In this document: one piece after another, positions 1 through 12,128 of the stretch
How positions within the stretch are numbered: the first letter of the stretch is position 1
How the letters are laid out: each line of letters opens with the position of its first letter
Origin: Phallus indusiatus
Lineage: Eukaryota > Basidiomycota > Agaricomycetes > Phallales > Phallaceae
Direction: 5' to 3'
DNA length: 64,000 nt
Assembly (NCBI GenBank): GCA_027605045.1
Contig: JAQFWX010000114.1
Coordinates: 1-64,000, forward strand
Program-made: the position numbers and the translations under genes
The notes under the pieces: model-generated
What the model was told of the DNA's origin: nothing
Seen by the model: only the letters and a program-made list of their open reading frames with translations
Databases searched by the model: none

Positions 1-971
1 AATTGTCGTAGTAATATATATACGCACTGGAAAATGAAAAGGGACATACCCGCCAGAGTTGAGCCCATAAGGAATATTGACACTCGAAATTGACTCTTTT
101 CTTGTATACCAAGTGGTAAGGAGGAAGTTCAGACCAGGGAAAAAAGACCAGACTGTTATGATAGTTTAAAACAAGAACAGGAGAACGTGGCGCTATCATA
201 ACACAAACTTCAAATACCCCCAATAAAAATCTTGTAGCATAAAGGCCTCGAGCGTTTGTAACCAAGCCCATTGCTCTGTCAGAGCGGGAATTATTATCTC
301 TGCAGACAGTGGTTTGGGGAGAGGCCACCTACACTTGCATGATGCTCCATGAAATCATGAGGAAGAATATCCACCTTTGGGGTTTAAGTCTTTGAAGGGC
401 CAAATTATTCGGGAGTTCAAATCTGGAGGCAGGAGAATTAAATCCAAGAACTTGATGTTGAACAATTGCGGCTTAAATAGTCATCACGGCAAACATACGC
501 GACATATGACACGAAAAATATGGTTAAAGCAATATCATACTGAAAGCGGGTTCAGCGGGGAGCTTTGTTGATAATAAAGGGTTAATAAGTACTTGATTTC
601 CATGTAACCCGAGATCTTTCTCCAATCCGGCTAAGCGAGCTTGCCCAATGTTGACGCGGTCGATAAAACCTGGAAGAAAAAGAGAAGAAACTGGGCCAGA
701 GAAGCCAAACTCAGGTAACTGTCAACTCACTCAAAAGGTAGATCCTGATGTTTCGGGAAGATGCATTATATAAATATCATTATCCGATGACCCCAAGTGT
801 GGTGATTCGAACCTGAACTCACAGGGAAGCGTAGGGGATGATTCGCAGGTCAACCCGACGAAGAAGGCGCTTTTCCTCTAAGGCTGTCTCAAATTTCAGT
901 GATTCAGACCCCAACTCCTCGTCGTCAGGAGTCACGACCTTCTCCAGTTGTTGTTTCTCGTTATTAGACAT
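1..971 (-). CDS. DAL5-type MFS permease (allantoate/nicotinate permease-like), partial at the window edge
   Basis: The 5' half of a plasma-membrane major facilitator of the anion:cation symporter (DAL5/TNA1) family, which imports organic anions such as allantoate or vitamins. The start ATG (971-969) opens an acidic N-terminus. Residues about 35-50 read EEKRLLRRVDLRIIPYASL, the typical lead into helix 1. After introns come a short YLLS exon and a FIDRVNIGQARLAG exon near 600-660, matching the family's (L/F)DRxNIGxA motif. Further left on the same strand are FELPNNLALQRLKPQRWIFF, a GLYATRFLLGVFE segment and GLNFLLTTWYTRKE, all in family order. The rest of the protein, including the C-terminal helix bundle, lies beyond position 1. 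The substrate cannot be read from this fragment. Exon borders below about 590 are approximate. Confidence 0.8.
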
Positions 972-1306
972 GCGTGGTGGTGATTTAGACCTGCTGGGAC
1001 CTTGAAATCTTCAAGGTTGAAGACGTTGAACGTTGAAACGTTGAAATCTGACGGCCCAAAGTTCAGCCTTTATTACTGCAATTTGAAGCAAGAACAAATC
1101 AAATTCATTGCCCTGGGCACATGGACATATGGCTTCTATCTTTGCTGTTAAATGATCTCCATTAGGACGTTCATGTGTAGCTAACTCAAATAGCTCAAAT
1201 AGATTGGCGAGAGAGCGTCTTTTCAAAAGTTACTTAAATGTCCCGATTAATCTACAAATGTGACATGGCCTATACGGATAGGACGGACGACATACATTGT
1301 ATGTAT
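972..1306. other. Intergenic, about 335 bp
   Basis: Lies between the MFS start and the V-ATPase G stop. It holds the MFS promoter and the 3' flank of the V-ATPase G gene. A short run of imperfect direct repeats built on TTGAA/ACGTTGAA is visible near 1013-1045. No coding exon or RNA gene is seen. Confidence 0.5.
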
Positions 1307-1826
1307 TCAGCTTTCCAATTTTCGCAAGTTCCGATGCAGTTCCGGGTTCACTTTGACCACCCTCGCTAATATCTTGTCCACAACGGCATCCTTATGCCCC
1401 TCATACACCTTCTTCAATTCTGCAATTTTCTGTTCGGTTTCTCTGTCTACTTGCGCTTGCAAGTCTTCCGTCGATCCCGCGTTCTGCATCATAGATAAGA
1501 GGGACGAGTTATACTGCCAAAACCTTGCGAAACGTCTACCTTGTTTTCAGCAGCTTTGAATTCCGCTTCCTTCTGCTTCTTGTATTCCTCTACCTCTTTC
1601 ATTGCTTGTGACCGGGCATCTTTCAGTCGCTGAGTTCGATCTGCAAAGGTTCATCGTTACTTCACTGGAAAGAATAAATTGGACTCCGTGCAATCTTACA
1701 TTGCCGGGCATCTTGTACAACCTTTGCCGCATCCTTTTCGGCTTCTAACAACGTCTGGATTCCTTGAGAGCTAGACTGTTTGAATAGGTATAAATACTAT
1801 CCGCTCTTCCGAACACAACTTACCAT
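1307..1826 (-). CDS. VMA10: V-type proton ATPase subunit G (Vma10)
   Basis: Peripheral-stalk subunit of the vacuolar proton pump. With subunit E it forms the stator linking V1 to V0 at vacuolar and endosomal membranes. The spliced product is 118 residues, the usual length. It starts MSSSQGIQTLLEAEKDAA, continues with KVVQDARQYRTQRLKDAR and a coiled coil (EVEEYKKQKEAEFKAAENK), and ends NPELHRNLRKLES. Four exons are clear: 1826-1824, 1775-1700, 1640-1540 and 1483-1307, with GT-AG introns between them. The first exon holds only the ATG, and the intron starts directly after it. Strand and frame are unambiguous because the three long exons join with no frame conflict. Confidence 0.96.
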
Positions 1827-2615
1827 CAGCCAAAATATTGAAGTCTGAAGGAAGAATAAGGTCTCTCTGTAGAGGGCTTTAGCGCTGCCGAGATTCACCG
1901 GCACCTACCAGGCGGAGCTTGAATCATGCGTAACTGTAGGAGCTCCAACGAAAGACGCCTGGAATGTTGCTAGAATGGCTGTATTGGTTACCGACAGTGT
2001 TGAGTCCCGGCGATTTCAATGTCTCGTTCGAAATGATTGGTTTTTTCGAGTCGATTTCGTTAAACCGCTAGTTCGATTGTATAATACTAAGTATATTACT
2101 TCAAAAAAATCGTCTACAAATGGTAGGCTCTCTAGGGAAGAGGAAAGTTATACAAAAGCGAACAAGTACTTGACAAGAGGAAGACCAAAAATGAACCACG
2201 GACCAAAAAATTATAGCAATTGTTGTGGTGCACGCCGATCTCGTTGTGTAAACGATGACCCCGGTCCATAAAAACCCTAAGTCGATTTGAAGTCTCGGCT
2301 TTCACCGTTTTTTTAAACATATTTTCTCACTTTAGTTCGACTGAGATAAAGTCATTTTTTGGATACATAAAAGTCATGTTTAAGTCAAAACTTTGTTTTC
2401 AAAGATACATATAATTTACTTATGTTTTACCGATCTTAAAACCTTTATAGAACCTTTGACCTTTTCTTTGCGCTAAATGCACGCACGCAATGCGCAAGTC
2501 CTAACTGAGCAATGCCAAAGGTTTGAAAATAATATAAGACATACCTCTCTCACTAAATTCTCTATTTCAATAGCAGAAATTGGGGGGGATAGACTCAAAA
2601 GAGCGTTAACATAGT
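1827..2615. other. Intergenic, about 790 bp, AT-rich
   Basis: Lies between the V-ATPase G start and the stop of the next minus-strand gene. Open frames of 60-98 codons occur on both strands but lack family resemblance or splice support. AT-rich stretches lie at 2040-2110 and 2320-2440. No RNA gene or repeat is recognised. Confidence 0.5.
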
Positions 2616-4263
2616 TTAAGTGTTTATCAGGTAATCAGTCATGTGAATAATTATTTCTAAAGAACCTTCTTTGACGGGTATTTTTCTAGCTGTATCTATC
2701 TTCACAGAATGTGTTTGAACCAGTGCCTTGAGCTCGTTCACAAGAAGAGACTAATGTTTTGAGATAGAGTCAGTTGTTAGCTCACAGGAATATATTGCAA
2801 CCGTACCTGTAGCTGAGAACGCTCGCTTGCGCCAGCGGGTGAGTCAAAGGAAGGTGTGGCTACATTTTGGGAAGAAGAGGCCTATATACAATTAAACGTC
2901 ATTACAACCGACAGATTCATCCAAAACTTACAATGTTCCCCTGCTGGAGCCGGACATGCTCCCACAGACGTTCCACGATTTTCGAAAGGTATATATCCGC
3001 CAGGAATGTAGAAGCGCTTATTTTACGCTTAAAGCATAAATGCCTAGAGACGCGACAAGTCCGGATGGTGGCAGCAAGCACCCGATAGGCAATCTCACAA
3101 GTGCCGATATCGGCCCAAGTTGCGGGCCACGAAAGGTTATTGATGCCCATGCTTCCACGGCGAAAATGACCATGTCCCCAAGATGCGTTAGTGTTGTCCT
3201 CGTCTACATCCGGGGCATTTGGGTCAGCAGTCTCAATTGCGGTTAAGAATTCTTGAAGTGCAGGCGAAGGTTCAATGCCATGGTTGGGTAGAGCCTTTAA
3301 CGCATCAAGTAGATCCGGAAAACGGGCCATATCACTACTTGCGAATTCGTCGGTGTTAGGGGTAAATGCACCTACGATGAAATGAGAATATTACACTGAG
3401 GAGAACGAAAAACGCACGATGCAAAGCCTCGTATGTTGGCTCAACGATGATGAAGCTGCAATCAATGAAATTACTTTGAATAAAAGTATCATAATGTGGG
3501 ACTACAGGCTTTATTGTTCCAACATCTTTTGTGGTGGTGTTTACTACACCGTTTCCTTCGAAAACAGCTTGAGAGCACATTGGGGATGTAGACGGTGAGT
3601 CATCAATGTCTTCCGAAGAACTCATTAACGATAGTTGCTGAAACTGCTGAGGTTTGGGAGATAGATGAGAGATTGATTGTTCGACGGATTCTGCAAACTA
3701 TGTTAGTGGCCAAAGTTCGCGCAACTGACGATGCTACGTACTCTCAAGCTCATGGCTTGTCTTTTCCTTCCGACGTGCGCGTGATGATGTCTCCGAGGGA
3801 TCTGCTGGACGTTTGCCTTTCACGTCAACACACTCTTCATTCTCTTCGTCTTCGCTAGGGTGTCTTCATCAACTTTGCATTTCTTTTTCCCCGCTTGTGT
3901 CCGACGGGTCGACTCGACTTTCCGGGCCAAGATATGTTCCGCCTTCCAGTGGTGGGCACAAAGACGTAACAAGGGCTCGCGAGCTTCCAACGCAAAGATG
4001 GCTTTGTTCCAGGCGTCTTCATGATTTTCTAAATAAAACCTTTTGGTGCGGAACTTGTCGGAAAATATCGGTGATTCAGAATTCGCAAATGGCCTCAAGT
4101 GACTCCGATAGACGACATTCATCGATCCGCGGATACTGCGCCACTGGCTGTCATCTACGAGAGTACCGTCCGTATTGCGAATACATTTGCGCATACTGGG
4201 TCGATATTTATTATCAGGAGGAACTTGGCAACTGAATCGTCCCAGGCATCGGACAATGTCCAC
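2616..4263 (-). CDS. Hypothetical multi-exon protein, unrecognised
   Basis: I do not recognise the family. The first exon (from M at 4263) contains RPSMRKCIRNTDGTLVDDSQW around residue 22 and ends in a basic KKKCK stretch. A Ser/acid-rich linker follows (GKRPADPSETSSRARR, SSEDIDDSPSTS), then a helical region starting MARFPDLLDALKALPNHGIE (3330). The last exons read SSSQNVATPSFDSPAG and, after an intron, LLVNELKALVQTH, ending YLINT and a stop at 2616. Several introns have good signals, for example GTACGT...TTTGCAG near 3752-3702 and GTAAGT...TATAG near 2926-2877. One frame break at the GGG of 3858-3860 is removed if one base is missing. The basic motif could bind nucleic acid, but that is speculation. 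Confidence 0.6.
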
Positions 4264-4374
4264 AGTACCTCTTTCGGATATTCACTGGGGCGGGAGCTGG
4301 GCTGTTCGGGTAAGGTCGCAAACGGGGACGACTCAGAAGAAGTGAATATGGGTGTGAACGTGGATGTGAGTATA

Positions 4375-6513
4375 TTACTTTTGGAACGGGCAGGAAGAAA
4401 CTTGGGACGCTGATTCGCCGAGCGTTATAGGGGTGTATTCACTACCCAAAAGAAATAATTGAAAAATATTCAAACAGTACAAGTGCCAATCCACATACAA
4501 GCCATATTGGGGACCAAACACCATCTCCCTAAGCATCTTCAGCCCAACTCCCAGTTCCACGACTAGTTCCTTTGTTCTCGTCATCGTCCCCAGTATCTCT
4601 TCTAGGGTGGGTAGTGTCAACGAGCTCATGTCGTCGATATGAGGGCTGTTTCTGGGAATGCGTTGATTTTGCGGACCTGTAGGATGGGGCTGATTAGAGG
4701 TATTAACGTGTTCGAAAGGCATTGTCGAAGGCTGAGTTTGCGTTGAGGGTGACCAATGTCTCTGTTGTCTCTGCTCGGCTCTCAACTTTTCCAGTTCGAC
4801 TTCTAGACGTCTTGTTCGCATCCGCTCCTCGACACGCAAAGCTAACAGCATACCAAGCCGTTGGTTAACGTCAGACCAACGTTGGGATCTTTCTAGTAAC
4901 CCATCATGCGAATACTCCAAGACGCGGAAATATATCTGATCCCAGCCCACTCTTGACGATATAGTGACAGTACAAAGATGAGGATCGACTGTCTCCCTCA
5001 CACAAACATAGCTCAAGAATAGAGCAATCCGATCAACTCTATTAGAGTCAATGGGCGAATTCCCAAAGTCGATTGAGCGAATCCGTTTAAACGATGGAGT
5101 GAGGTCAGAAATCTCGGGAATAACATTAGTGTCGAGACAAAGTCCCAGTTCTTCCAGATCATGACAATACTTTGCCAGAGGAATTAATGCCCTCAGTGTC
5201 AATCTTGTATCCCCAGGCGACCAATAGTCTTTGGCAAGATAGAAATGGATTAGAGCTGGACAACCACGCGCTATGCTCTCAATGTCGTCGTCCGTGAGCG
5301 ACACAGCATAAACATATTGAAGTGAGAAATGAGTGAGGTTCTTGTACGAAAGGACAGGTGACAATGTCTCGATGGTGATATTTTCTGAAGAACTTTCTCC
5401 CACCGGTGGTTCGTTGGGGAAAAGTTCTAATCTGAGCTGACTTAAGGAAGAACAGTTCATTCTGCAAACGACCAGGAGATCGTGCAGCTGGCTTGGAGAC
5501 ACTTGGTTTAGGGAGCGGACGTATATCATATCAAGATGACTTGCAAATGATGTTACTCCTAAGATTTCCATCACCGGCGATATATCCGCTTCGATGTTAA
5601 AATCAACCAAAGAAGGAAAGAATCTTGAGAGGGTATATATTTGAGGTTTGTGATATCCTCAACGTCTCCTTCTCCGTTGGAACCGTATTCCCATTGAATG
5701 ACTCGAAAGCCAGGTAGTTTTTCGATAGCAGTCAATACAGAATTCGTAATCCAGTAACGGGGTAAAACGAGTTTCTCCAGACTAGATAGTCCGCGTAGCA
5801 ACTCGATCAATTCCCGTTCAACACGAACAACAGAAAATAAAGCATTGATGTCAAGAGATGTCAAATGAGGAAGCCTAGCGGAAACCTCCACTAAATATGC
5901 CTTGGCTTCTTTGAAACCTTCGCCTGCTAAGAGCGGACCGTCCAGTTTAATCGACAAAGACTTTACGCCGGAATGCATGAAAGTAGTGGTATGTATCAAG
6001 CAAGAGGTCGAAGAAATAAGACGCTGCAGACGAGGGAGAATCGTACGAGGGCGAGCGCGAGAGAACTCTGTGAATAGAGAATGGTCCAGTCGATAATTAT
6101 CATCCTCGATGGCTAGCTCCCGGACACGATTGGCATAAAAGTGAAACGCGACCAAGCAGAGGGCGCAATGTAAGAGGAGAATATCCACTTGAGAATGAGG
6201 AATAAGAGATTAGAACCTTAATTTTGGTAGCAACAATACCCACAAGCGGCTCATCAGGATGAGTACCAATAAGACGCATCGGTGCCAACAATTGGAATAA
6301 AGCCGAGGCTGTAACAGATCTCCACAATTGATCTAGGGCTGGGTCCATCCAATTTTTGCAAACCAAGGCTACATTTCTGAGCACGGAATTATCTGAGAAC
6401 TTGAAAATTAGACTGAGGATTTCTGGAATGTGTAGGACACGGTGGATCATGGATAAGTTAGTCGAGGCGTGCTGATCTATATAGTTGAGAGGTTTTTCGG
6501 CAGTCATCGGCAT
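4375..6513 (-). CDS. F-box protein with leucine-rich-repeat-like C-terminus (two apparent frame breaks)
   Basis: Substrate-recognition subunit of an SCF ubiquitin ligase by family. The N-terminus from about residue 20 is a classic agaricomycete F-box (VLHIPEILSLIFKF, then ALVCKNWMDPALDQLW). A region with LRR spacing follows (VKSLSIKLDG, LPHLTSLDINALF, LSSLEKLVLPRYW, NLTHFSLQYVYAVSLTDDD). The C-terminal third has a helical/coiled stretch (EERMRTRRLEVELEKLRAEQ) and a Pro/Gln-rich linker. An intron, about 6249-6192, joins DEPL to WIFSSYIAPSAW. Two single-base frame breaks remain, at AAA 6144-6146 (SRF to HFYANRVREL) and GGG 5631-5633 (NLKYIP to RFFPSLVDF). Each closes if one base is added. I chose the ATG at 6513; an in-frame ATG lies 9 nt upstream. 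The substrate is unknown. Confidence 0.75.
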
Positions 6514-6635
6514 GTAACGCATCAAGCATGCGCGTGACACGCGTGATATGCATACACGACGCGGAGGCGTGCCGCCGGCAAATAGGAGGGGACTCAAAGG
6601 GGACTATATCTTCAGGAGATCCTTCTCTCCTAGGG

Positions 6636-6644
6636 TATATAATA
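6636..6644 (+). promoter_or_regulatory. TATA-like element of the P1 nuclease gene
   Basis: TATATAATA lies about 50 bp before the nuclease ATG and is followed by a pyrimidine-rich stretch (TCATCTCTTCCTTATTCCC) typical of fungal transcription starts. Position and sequence support a core promoter; it is not proven. Confidence 0.45.
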
Positions 6645-6693
6645 AGGCCTTTTATACAATTACACTCGATTTCATCTCTTCCTTATTCCCATC

Positions 6694-8000
6694 ATGCGCC
6701 TAACTACTCTCCTGCCACTATGCGGTTTTATATGGAATGTCCATGCTTGGGGCGCCGTCGGTGATAAACTTCTCCAAAGCTACGCATTCAGAGTAATGTT
6801 TAACTGACAAATATAACAAGGTCATGAAATTGTAGCAACCATCGCAGAAATTTATCTAGTCGATTCCACTCGTGAGACAATTTGCGACATTCTTTCGAGC
6901 AGCCGGCTCGTCGACGAAGACGGAGAAGATGCTGTTATCTTCCCTTTACCTGATAATCTCAATTCAGCGGCATCATCTGATAAACCTTCTTGTCATCTTG
7001 CAAAGGTGGCTGCTTGGGCAGACCAAATCAAGGGACGAATGCGCTGGTCAAGCGCTCTCCATTATGTCAATGGCAACGGCGACCACCCCCAACGACATGC
7101 GTATTTGGTGAACAAGGATGGCAAGGATCTCCTCGGATAAACGTGCTTAGCGCTATCCAAAACACGACGGAGTGGCTTCTCGATGGTAGACCTGGTGCTG
7201 ACGAAGCACTCAAATTTTTGGTTCATTTCATGGGTGATATGCACATGCCACTTCACTTGACTGGACGTAACAAAGGAGGCAACGGAGGTGAATAATATCA
7301 TCAATCTACCTCACGAACTTTGATTTGAATCGCGCTGTAGATCGTGTAAAATGGCAGGGTCGCTCAACCAGTGCGTTATTGTTACCCACGTTTAGCTTTT
7401 CTCCAAAACCCATCTAATATTCTCACATCGTTTCTTTTCGTGTCAGATTTCCATTCCGTCTGGGACAGCAAGATTATCTCCGAACTGATTTTCCAAACTC
7501 CACGGAAGTACGATCACCGTCTTCCAAACGCCCCATCTATCGAGTCACGCCTTCGTGGCACCATCTATGATCCTTTTATCAGGCAAATCATGGTCGAGGA
7601 CGTGTATGGCGTGTGGACCGAAGACATAGAATCCTGGATTTTCTGTCCAGACACGACCTCATTGCATTCCCTTAGCCAAAGCTTTGAACAACATCCTTTA
7701 TCCGATTCATCTCAAGCAGTTCCTATTCCGGAAACCGATACCACTCTAGCATGCCCATACCATTGGGCCAAACCTATCCATGATCTACACTGTCAGTTCA
7801 TTTGGCCTCCCGCGCTAGCCGACGAACACCATGGGACGGTCGAAGTGTATACACCGGAGTATATGGGTATATTAAAGAAGGACAAGACCGTGGAACGCAT
7901 GCTCGCCATGGGTGGTATTCGACTCGCTGCAATTTTGAACGGCATATTTGCATCTGAAAGTGAAGTAGACTCCCGGAAGGCTTTTATACCTCAATTGTAG
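6694..8000 (+). CDS. Secreted P1/S1-type zinc nuclease (one apparent frame break)
   Basis: Extracellular, zinc-dependent single-strand nuclease and 3'-nucleotidase family. The signal peptide MRLTTLLPLCGFIWNVHA is followed directly by mature W-G-A-V-G-H, where the N-terminal Trp and the His are zinc ligands; an intron splits G|H. Next come LHYVNGNGDHP, then CVFGEQGWQG and INVLSAIQNTTEWLL, the ligand cluster HFMGDMHMPLH, and FHSVWD after another intron (TN|FHSVWD). The C-terminal part runs to FIPQL and a stop at 8000. The conserved order GDHPPTTC is broken at the C5 run 7086-7090: frame 1 reads DHPQRHAY while the family sequence continues in frame 3, and one extra C would restore it. Convergent with the copper ATPase. 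Confidence 0.88.
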
Positions 8001-8232
8001 AATTCAATTATATGTAACATATGATGCACTTGTATAGATACTGATAACTTGCGGCTCCCAATTGTAGCCAGGCGAGTATGATGATAGACTAACTAACACT
8101 GAAGGTATTATTGAACTGATAGATTGAAAAGTGGTATTAAGCAACTTAGACAATAAATATGTAGATTCGATTGTTACACTGGGGATTCAAATATAACCTG
8201 AAAATAAAAGAAACCGAACATGTATGTAAACT

Positions 8233-11200
8233 CTAAACCGTCTGCCCAGCCATCTCCATCGGAACCTGACTGTAGCCATCACGCATCGCGCCCCTCCGCG
8301 TACCAAAGCATGACAATATGGACCCTTTCATCGAGTCCAAAACGTCAAAGAAGACCCACTTTGCGCTCGTCCAAATGGTCTCTTGGTTGCTCATTGAAGG
8401 AGATTCACCCGGCATAAGAGAGCAAGGAGGGCGAGCCCACCATCTGAGCAATAAAGAGCTTGTAACAACACTAACACTCGAGAACGCCATAGCGGCACCA
8501 GCAGCCATAGGCGGAAGACTAATACCCAACGGAAGGAAGAAGCCCATCGCGAGAGGAATGCCAAGCACATTGTAAGCGCAAGCCCATATAAAATTCCGCC
8601 TAATGGTCTGGAAGATACTTTTCGATAAATGCAAAGCAGCAACGACGTCTAACAAATCTGAGCGCATTAAAACTATATCCGCTGCCTCGACGGCGACAGT
8701 TGTGCCAGATGAAAGCGCGATGCCAACGGAAGCAGCGACTAGTGCAGGAGAATCATTAATGCCATCTCCGACCATAGCAATGCCTTGCCCTCCATATTTC
8801 TCCATTAAATGCTCCACAACACGGGCTTTGCCTTGCGGACTCATACGAGCCCATACACCTTCGGGTCGAATGCCCACTTCAGCCGCGACAGCCTTGGCAG
8901 TTAACTCGCCATCACCCGTCATGAGATTCACATCAATTCCCATACTTTGCAGGCACGAATAGCGTGCACTGAGGAAGGCTTGGGTCGATCAGCCAGAGAA
9001 ACCGCCAGAACCGGTTGTAGTGGTGACAGACCGTCCTTGGATATAGAAGCGAATATAACAGTTCGACCTAATGTTGTTTCCGCAGTTTCGAAGTCGGATA
9101 AAGCGCTTGATAACGAATACGTGGCGAACCCTGTGTTGTCGTCTTGTTTACTCTTTCCTGCATCACGAATGAAGCTGTCCCCACATAAACATCGTATGAC
9201 AGTTTCTGGAGAGGTAGGGTCACAGACGCTTTGATACCGGCCCCGGAAAACTTTCAAAATGCGTGATTTCGGTTTGCAGACTCGCACCTGAATCCGGTTG
9301 CTTGGAAATAACGCTCTTGCCGTAAGTTGCTACCGCCTTGGCTAACGGATGCTCAGACCGGGCTTCGGCAGCGGTGACCATCGCAAGAACAGATAGGCGC
9401 GAAACCGTTCCGTCGACGGACGGGAGTGAAAGATCGGCGATAAAAGATTGCGATGGAGACAAAGGTATTTGGGTCGTAGCCGCTGGTGTGTTGACTGCAT
9501 CCAAATCGTCCAAAGCAGGAGCCCAAAAGATGGACGAAACAGTAAGCCTCCCTTCTGTTACAGTACCCGTTTTGTCGAGAATAACGCGTCGAACATGTCT
9601 GCTCGCTTCAAGAGCACGACCACCTTTAATGAGAATACCGTTCTTCGCTCCAACACCCGTACCAACCATGATAGCCGTTGGAGTGCTAAGACCCAGTGCG
9701 CATGGACATGCAACCACAACAACCGATATACACAATTTCAAACACACTGCGAGCTTGCTCGAACCTGGGTGATGGAATTCTTCCGGAAGGTCTTGCATAG
9801 GAACAATCCAACTTGAGATAATCATCCAAACCAAAAAGGTAAGAACCGAAAGGGAAATAACACCTGGAACGAAATATCCTGCCACTTTGTCTGCAAAAGC
9901 TTGAATCGGCGCTTTGCTTGTTTGAGCTTCCTCTACGAGTTTGATGATTTGAGCGATGGCGGTATCCTTTCCTGCCCGAGTGACAAGCATGTCAAATGTA
10001 CCCAGACCATTAATCGTTCCACCAATGCATGTATCTCCAACTTGTTTCAATACTGGGACAGACTCTCCCGTCACCGCGCTTTCGTCAATTGATGAATTCC
10101 CTTGTACCACGGTCCCATCTGCAGGAATTTTGTCTCCGGGGACAAGCTTTACGATATCACCGACTTGAATTAACTCCGTTGGAACCCGCCTTTCTTGAGT
10201 ACGCTCAGAGTCGGTATATACAGTCGCCATTGTCGGCTTCAATGCCATAAGATCGGTAAGCGCGGCCGAAGTTTTGCCCTTAGCCAGATTTTCCATATAT
10301 CGCCCCAAAGATACGAACGTTATCAACATGGTCGAAGTGTCGAAGTACACAATAGGATGGTAATCGGGATCGGAATTGAAGATTGCGAAGATCATCGCCA
10401 GTACGGAGTAGAGGAAGGCTGCAGATGTACCCAATACCACGAGTACATCCATCGTAGCCGAACCATGACGTAGAGACTTGAAGGCACTGCGGTAGAATCG
10501 TCGCGCGAGGATTGTTTGAACGGGAAGTGCAAGAATAAACGCAAGAAAATCCCCTAGATAAATCCCGCGAATAATACGATAATTGACCACGGGCCGGAAG
10601 AAGGGTATTCGGTGGGCAATCATGGTGATAAAAAATACGGGTAAAGCGAAAGCAACGCTAGCTTTGAACCGGTTGCGCCATTCATGTATTTCTTTGGTCC
10701 GTGTTAGAGATCGTAATTGTGTTGCGTCGTTATCATCAAAGATCATGGCATCAAAACCCAGCTCTGAGATTCGGTCGACCATGTCTCTGACGCCTATGAA
10801 AGAACGGTCATAGGTAACAAGACACGACTCGGTGGCCAGTGATACGGATACGGAATGTACTCCTGGAAGAGCTCCCAATTCCTTTTCCACAGTGGATGTA
10901 CAAGCTGAGCAAGTCATGCCATAGATACGCAACGTTATACTATCGGCTGCATGGACTGGAATTTCAGTGGCATCAAAGCCGATGTCTGATATTTCCTGGA
11001 ACGAAATAAGCTTGCAGAAGCACCAAAAGAAATAAACTTTACTTCAATAATCTTTTCAACGGTCCATAACTGAGGATCGTATTCGACGACCCCTCTCTCA
11101 GCCAAAAGCGCTACTTTCACAGATCGAATTCCAGATTGATTTCTCAGCATGGACTCAATAGACTGTCAGAAGATGCTATTTAGCTCAGCCTATAGTACGA

Positions 11201-11410
11201 ATGGGACCACGTTACCTCAACACATGCTCCACACGTCATTCCTTCTATACGCAGATCACATTTCTTGCTGTCAGATTCTGCGAGAGGCTCTGAAGGGTTA
11301 TCTTCAGGTAAGATTACAGCGCTTTTGCCTGACGACCACATTGAGGAATTAGGGAAAAGGGAAGAAAGAGTGGCAGAAAAGGGAACTGTCATATTATCCA
11401 TCATCAACAA
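8233..11410 (-). CDS. CCC2: Copper-transporting P1B-type ATPase (CCC2/ATP7-like), with three apparent frame breaks
   Basis: Golgi copper pump that loads cuproenzymes such as laccases and multicopper ferroxidases. Two N-terminal heavy-metal-associated domains are present (GMTCGAC near 11230 and GMTCSAC near 10920). These are followed by transmembrane helices, the TGES actuator motif, the CPC copper site (VVACPCALG), the phosphorylation site DKTGTVTEG, SEHPLAKA, and the hinge TGDGELTAK...VGDGINDSPALVA. Introns are at 11215-11166 (after GACVE) and about 11042-10993 (after EKIIE). Three single-base breaks lie in the nucleotide-binding half: CCCC 9241-9244 (ESFPG to AGIKAS), CCCC 9179-9182 (VYVG to DSFIRD), and one near 8946-8953 (AIRA to SMGIDV). 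Both flanks of every break keep strong family identity, so I treat this as an intact gene with sequence errors. Confidence 0.93.
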
Positions 11411-12128
11411 CGATTAATAGCTTCGTCAGAATTTCGGTATTAGGTGATGGCGTGTGCCTTGGAACACTAGAGAAAAGGGGGATACTGGGTGGATTATGCA
11501 CTGAGCGTCAAATGCGTAGACACATGCACTAATAGAGGTGCCAGATGGAACTGTCAAAAAAGATATAAAAAGAATAGAAATAGTGGATAAATAGCAATTT
11601 GAAAGTTTGTGTTAGTGCCGTCAACGGTCTAAACGAAAAAGAATGACTAAAAGGCTCATCGTGGGAAACACTGGCACTGGATACACAGCTGACGTAATAG
11701 CATGAGCCAATCTAAGCGGCTTTCTTCTGAGTTGTTCAATAGTAGCCTTTTCTTCATTCTGTTACACTGAATTCTTTGTGTATCGTTCAATGGCATTGGT
11801 CAATTGAAGCCTTGACACTCAAGTGAGTAGGGTGTATTGAGCCGGATAAACAACTTATAATTAGGCACGCGGATTGCACAAAACCTGAGCTGACACAAGT
11901 CTTGCGTGCTAATAGTTACATGCATAATGCATATCTCTGCAAGATTACAGGTCAACTGGCACTCCTTGCGACTTCTGACGCATCAAGCAAATTAGAGCGA
12001 CCACGCAGTACCATTTGAACTTGAAATGCCAGCCAAATAAGCGCATCAGAGCGGACTCTGAAAATCAAATCCAAAGACTTGCGTTCGTTGAAGCCCGTAC
12101 TAAGTTGGCTGCTTTGTCGGAGACCATC
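11411..12128. other. Divergent promoter region between CCC2 and SFH5
   Basis: About 720 bp between two divergent starts. An in-frame ATG for SFH5 also exists at 12015. No further gene is seen. I could not identify a copper-response element with confidence. Confidence 0.45.

Noticed and set aside
377..571. 64-codon plus-strand frame
   Set aside because: It is antisense to MFS permease exons, which have family motifs on the minus strand.
7042..7132. An intron bridging the nuclease frame change
   Set aside because: Any GT-AG choice would remove the conserved GDHPPTTC region, whereas one extra C restores it exactly.
9209..9244. A 32-nt GT...CAG stretch as an intron explaining the CCC2 frame break
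   Set aside because: Too short for this genome's introns, and it would delete the conserved GAGIKASVT segment. A missing base in CCCC explains it better.
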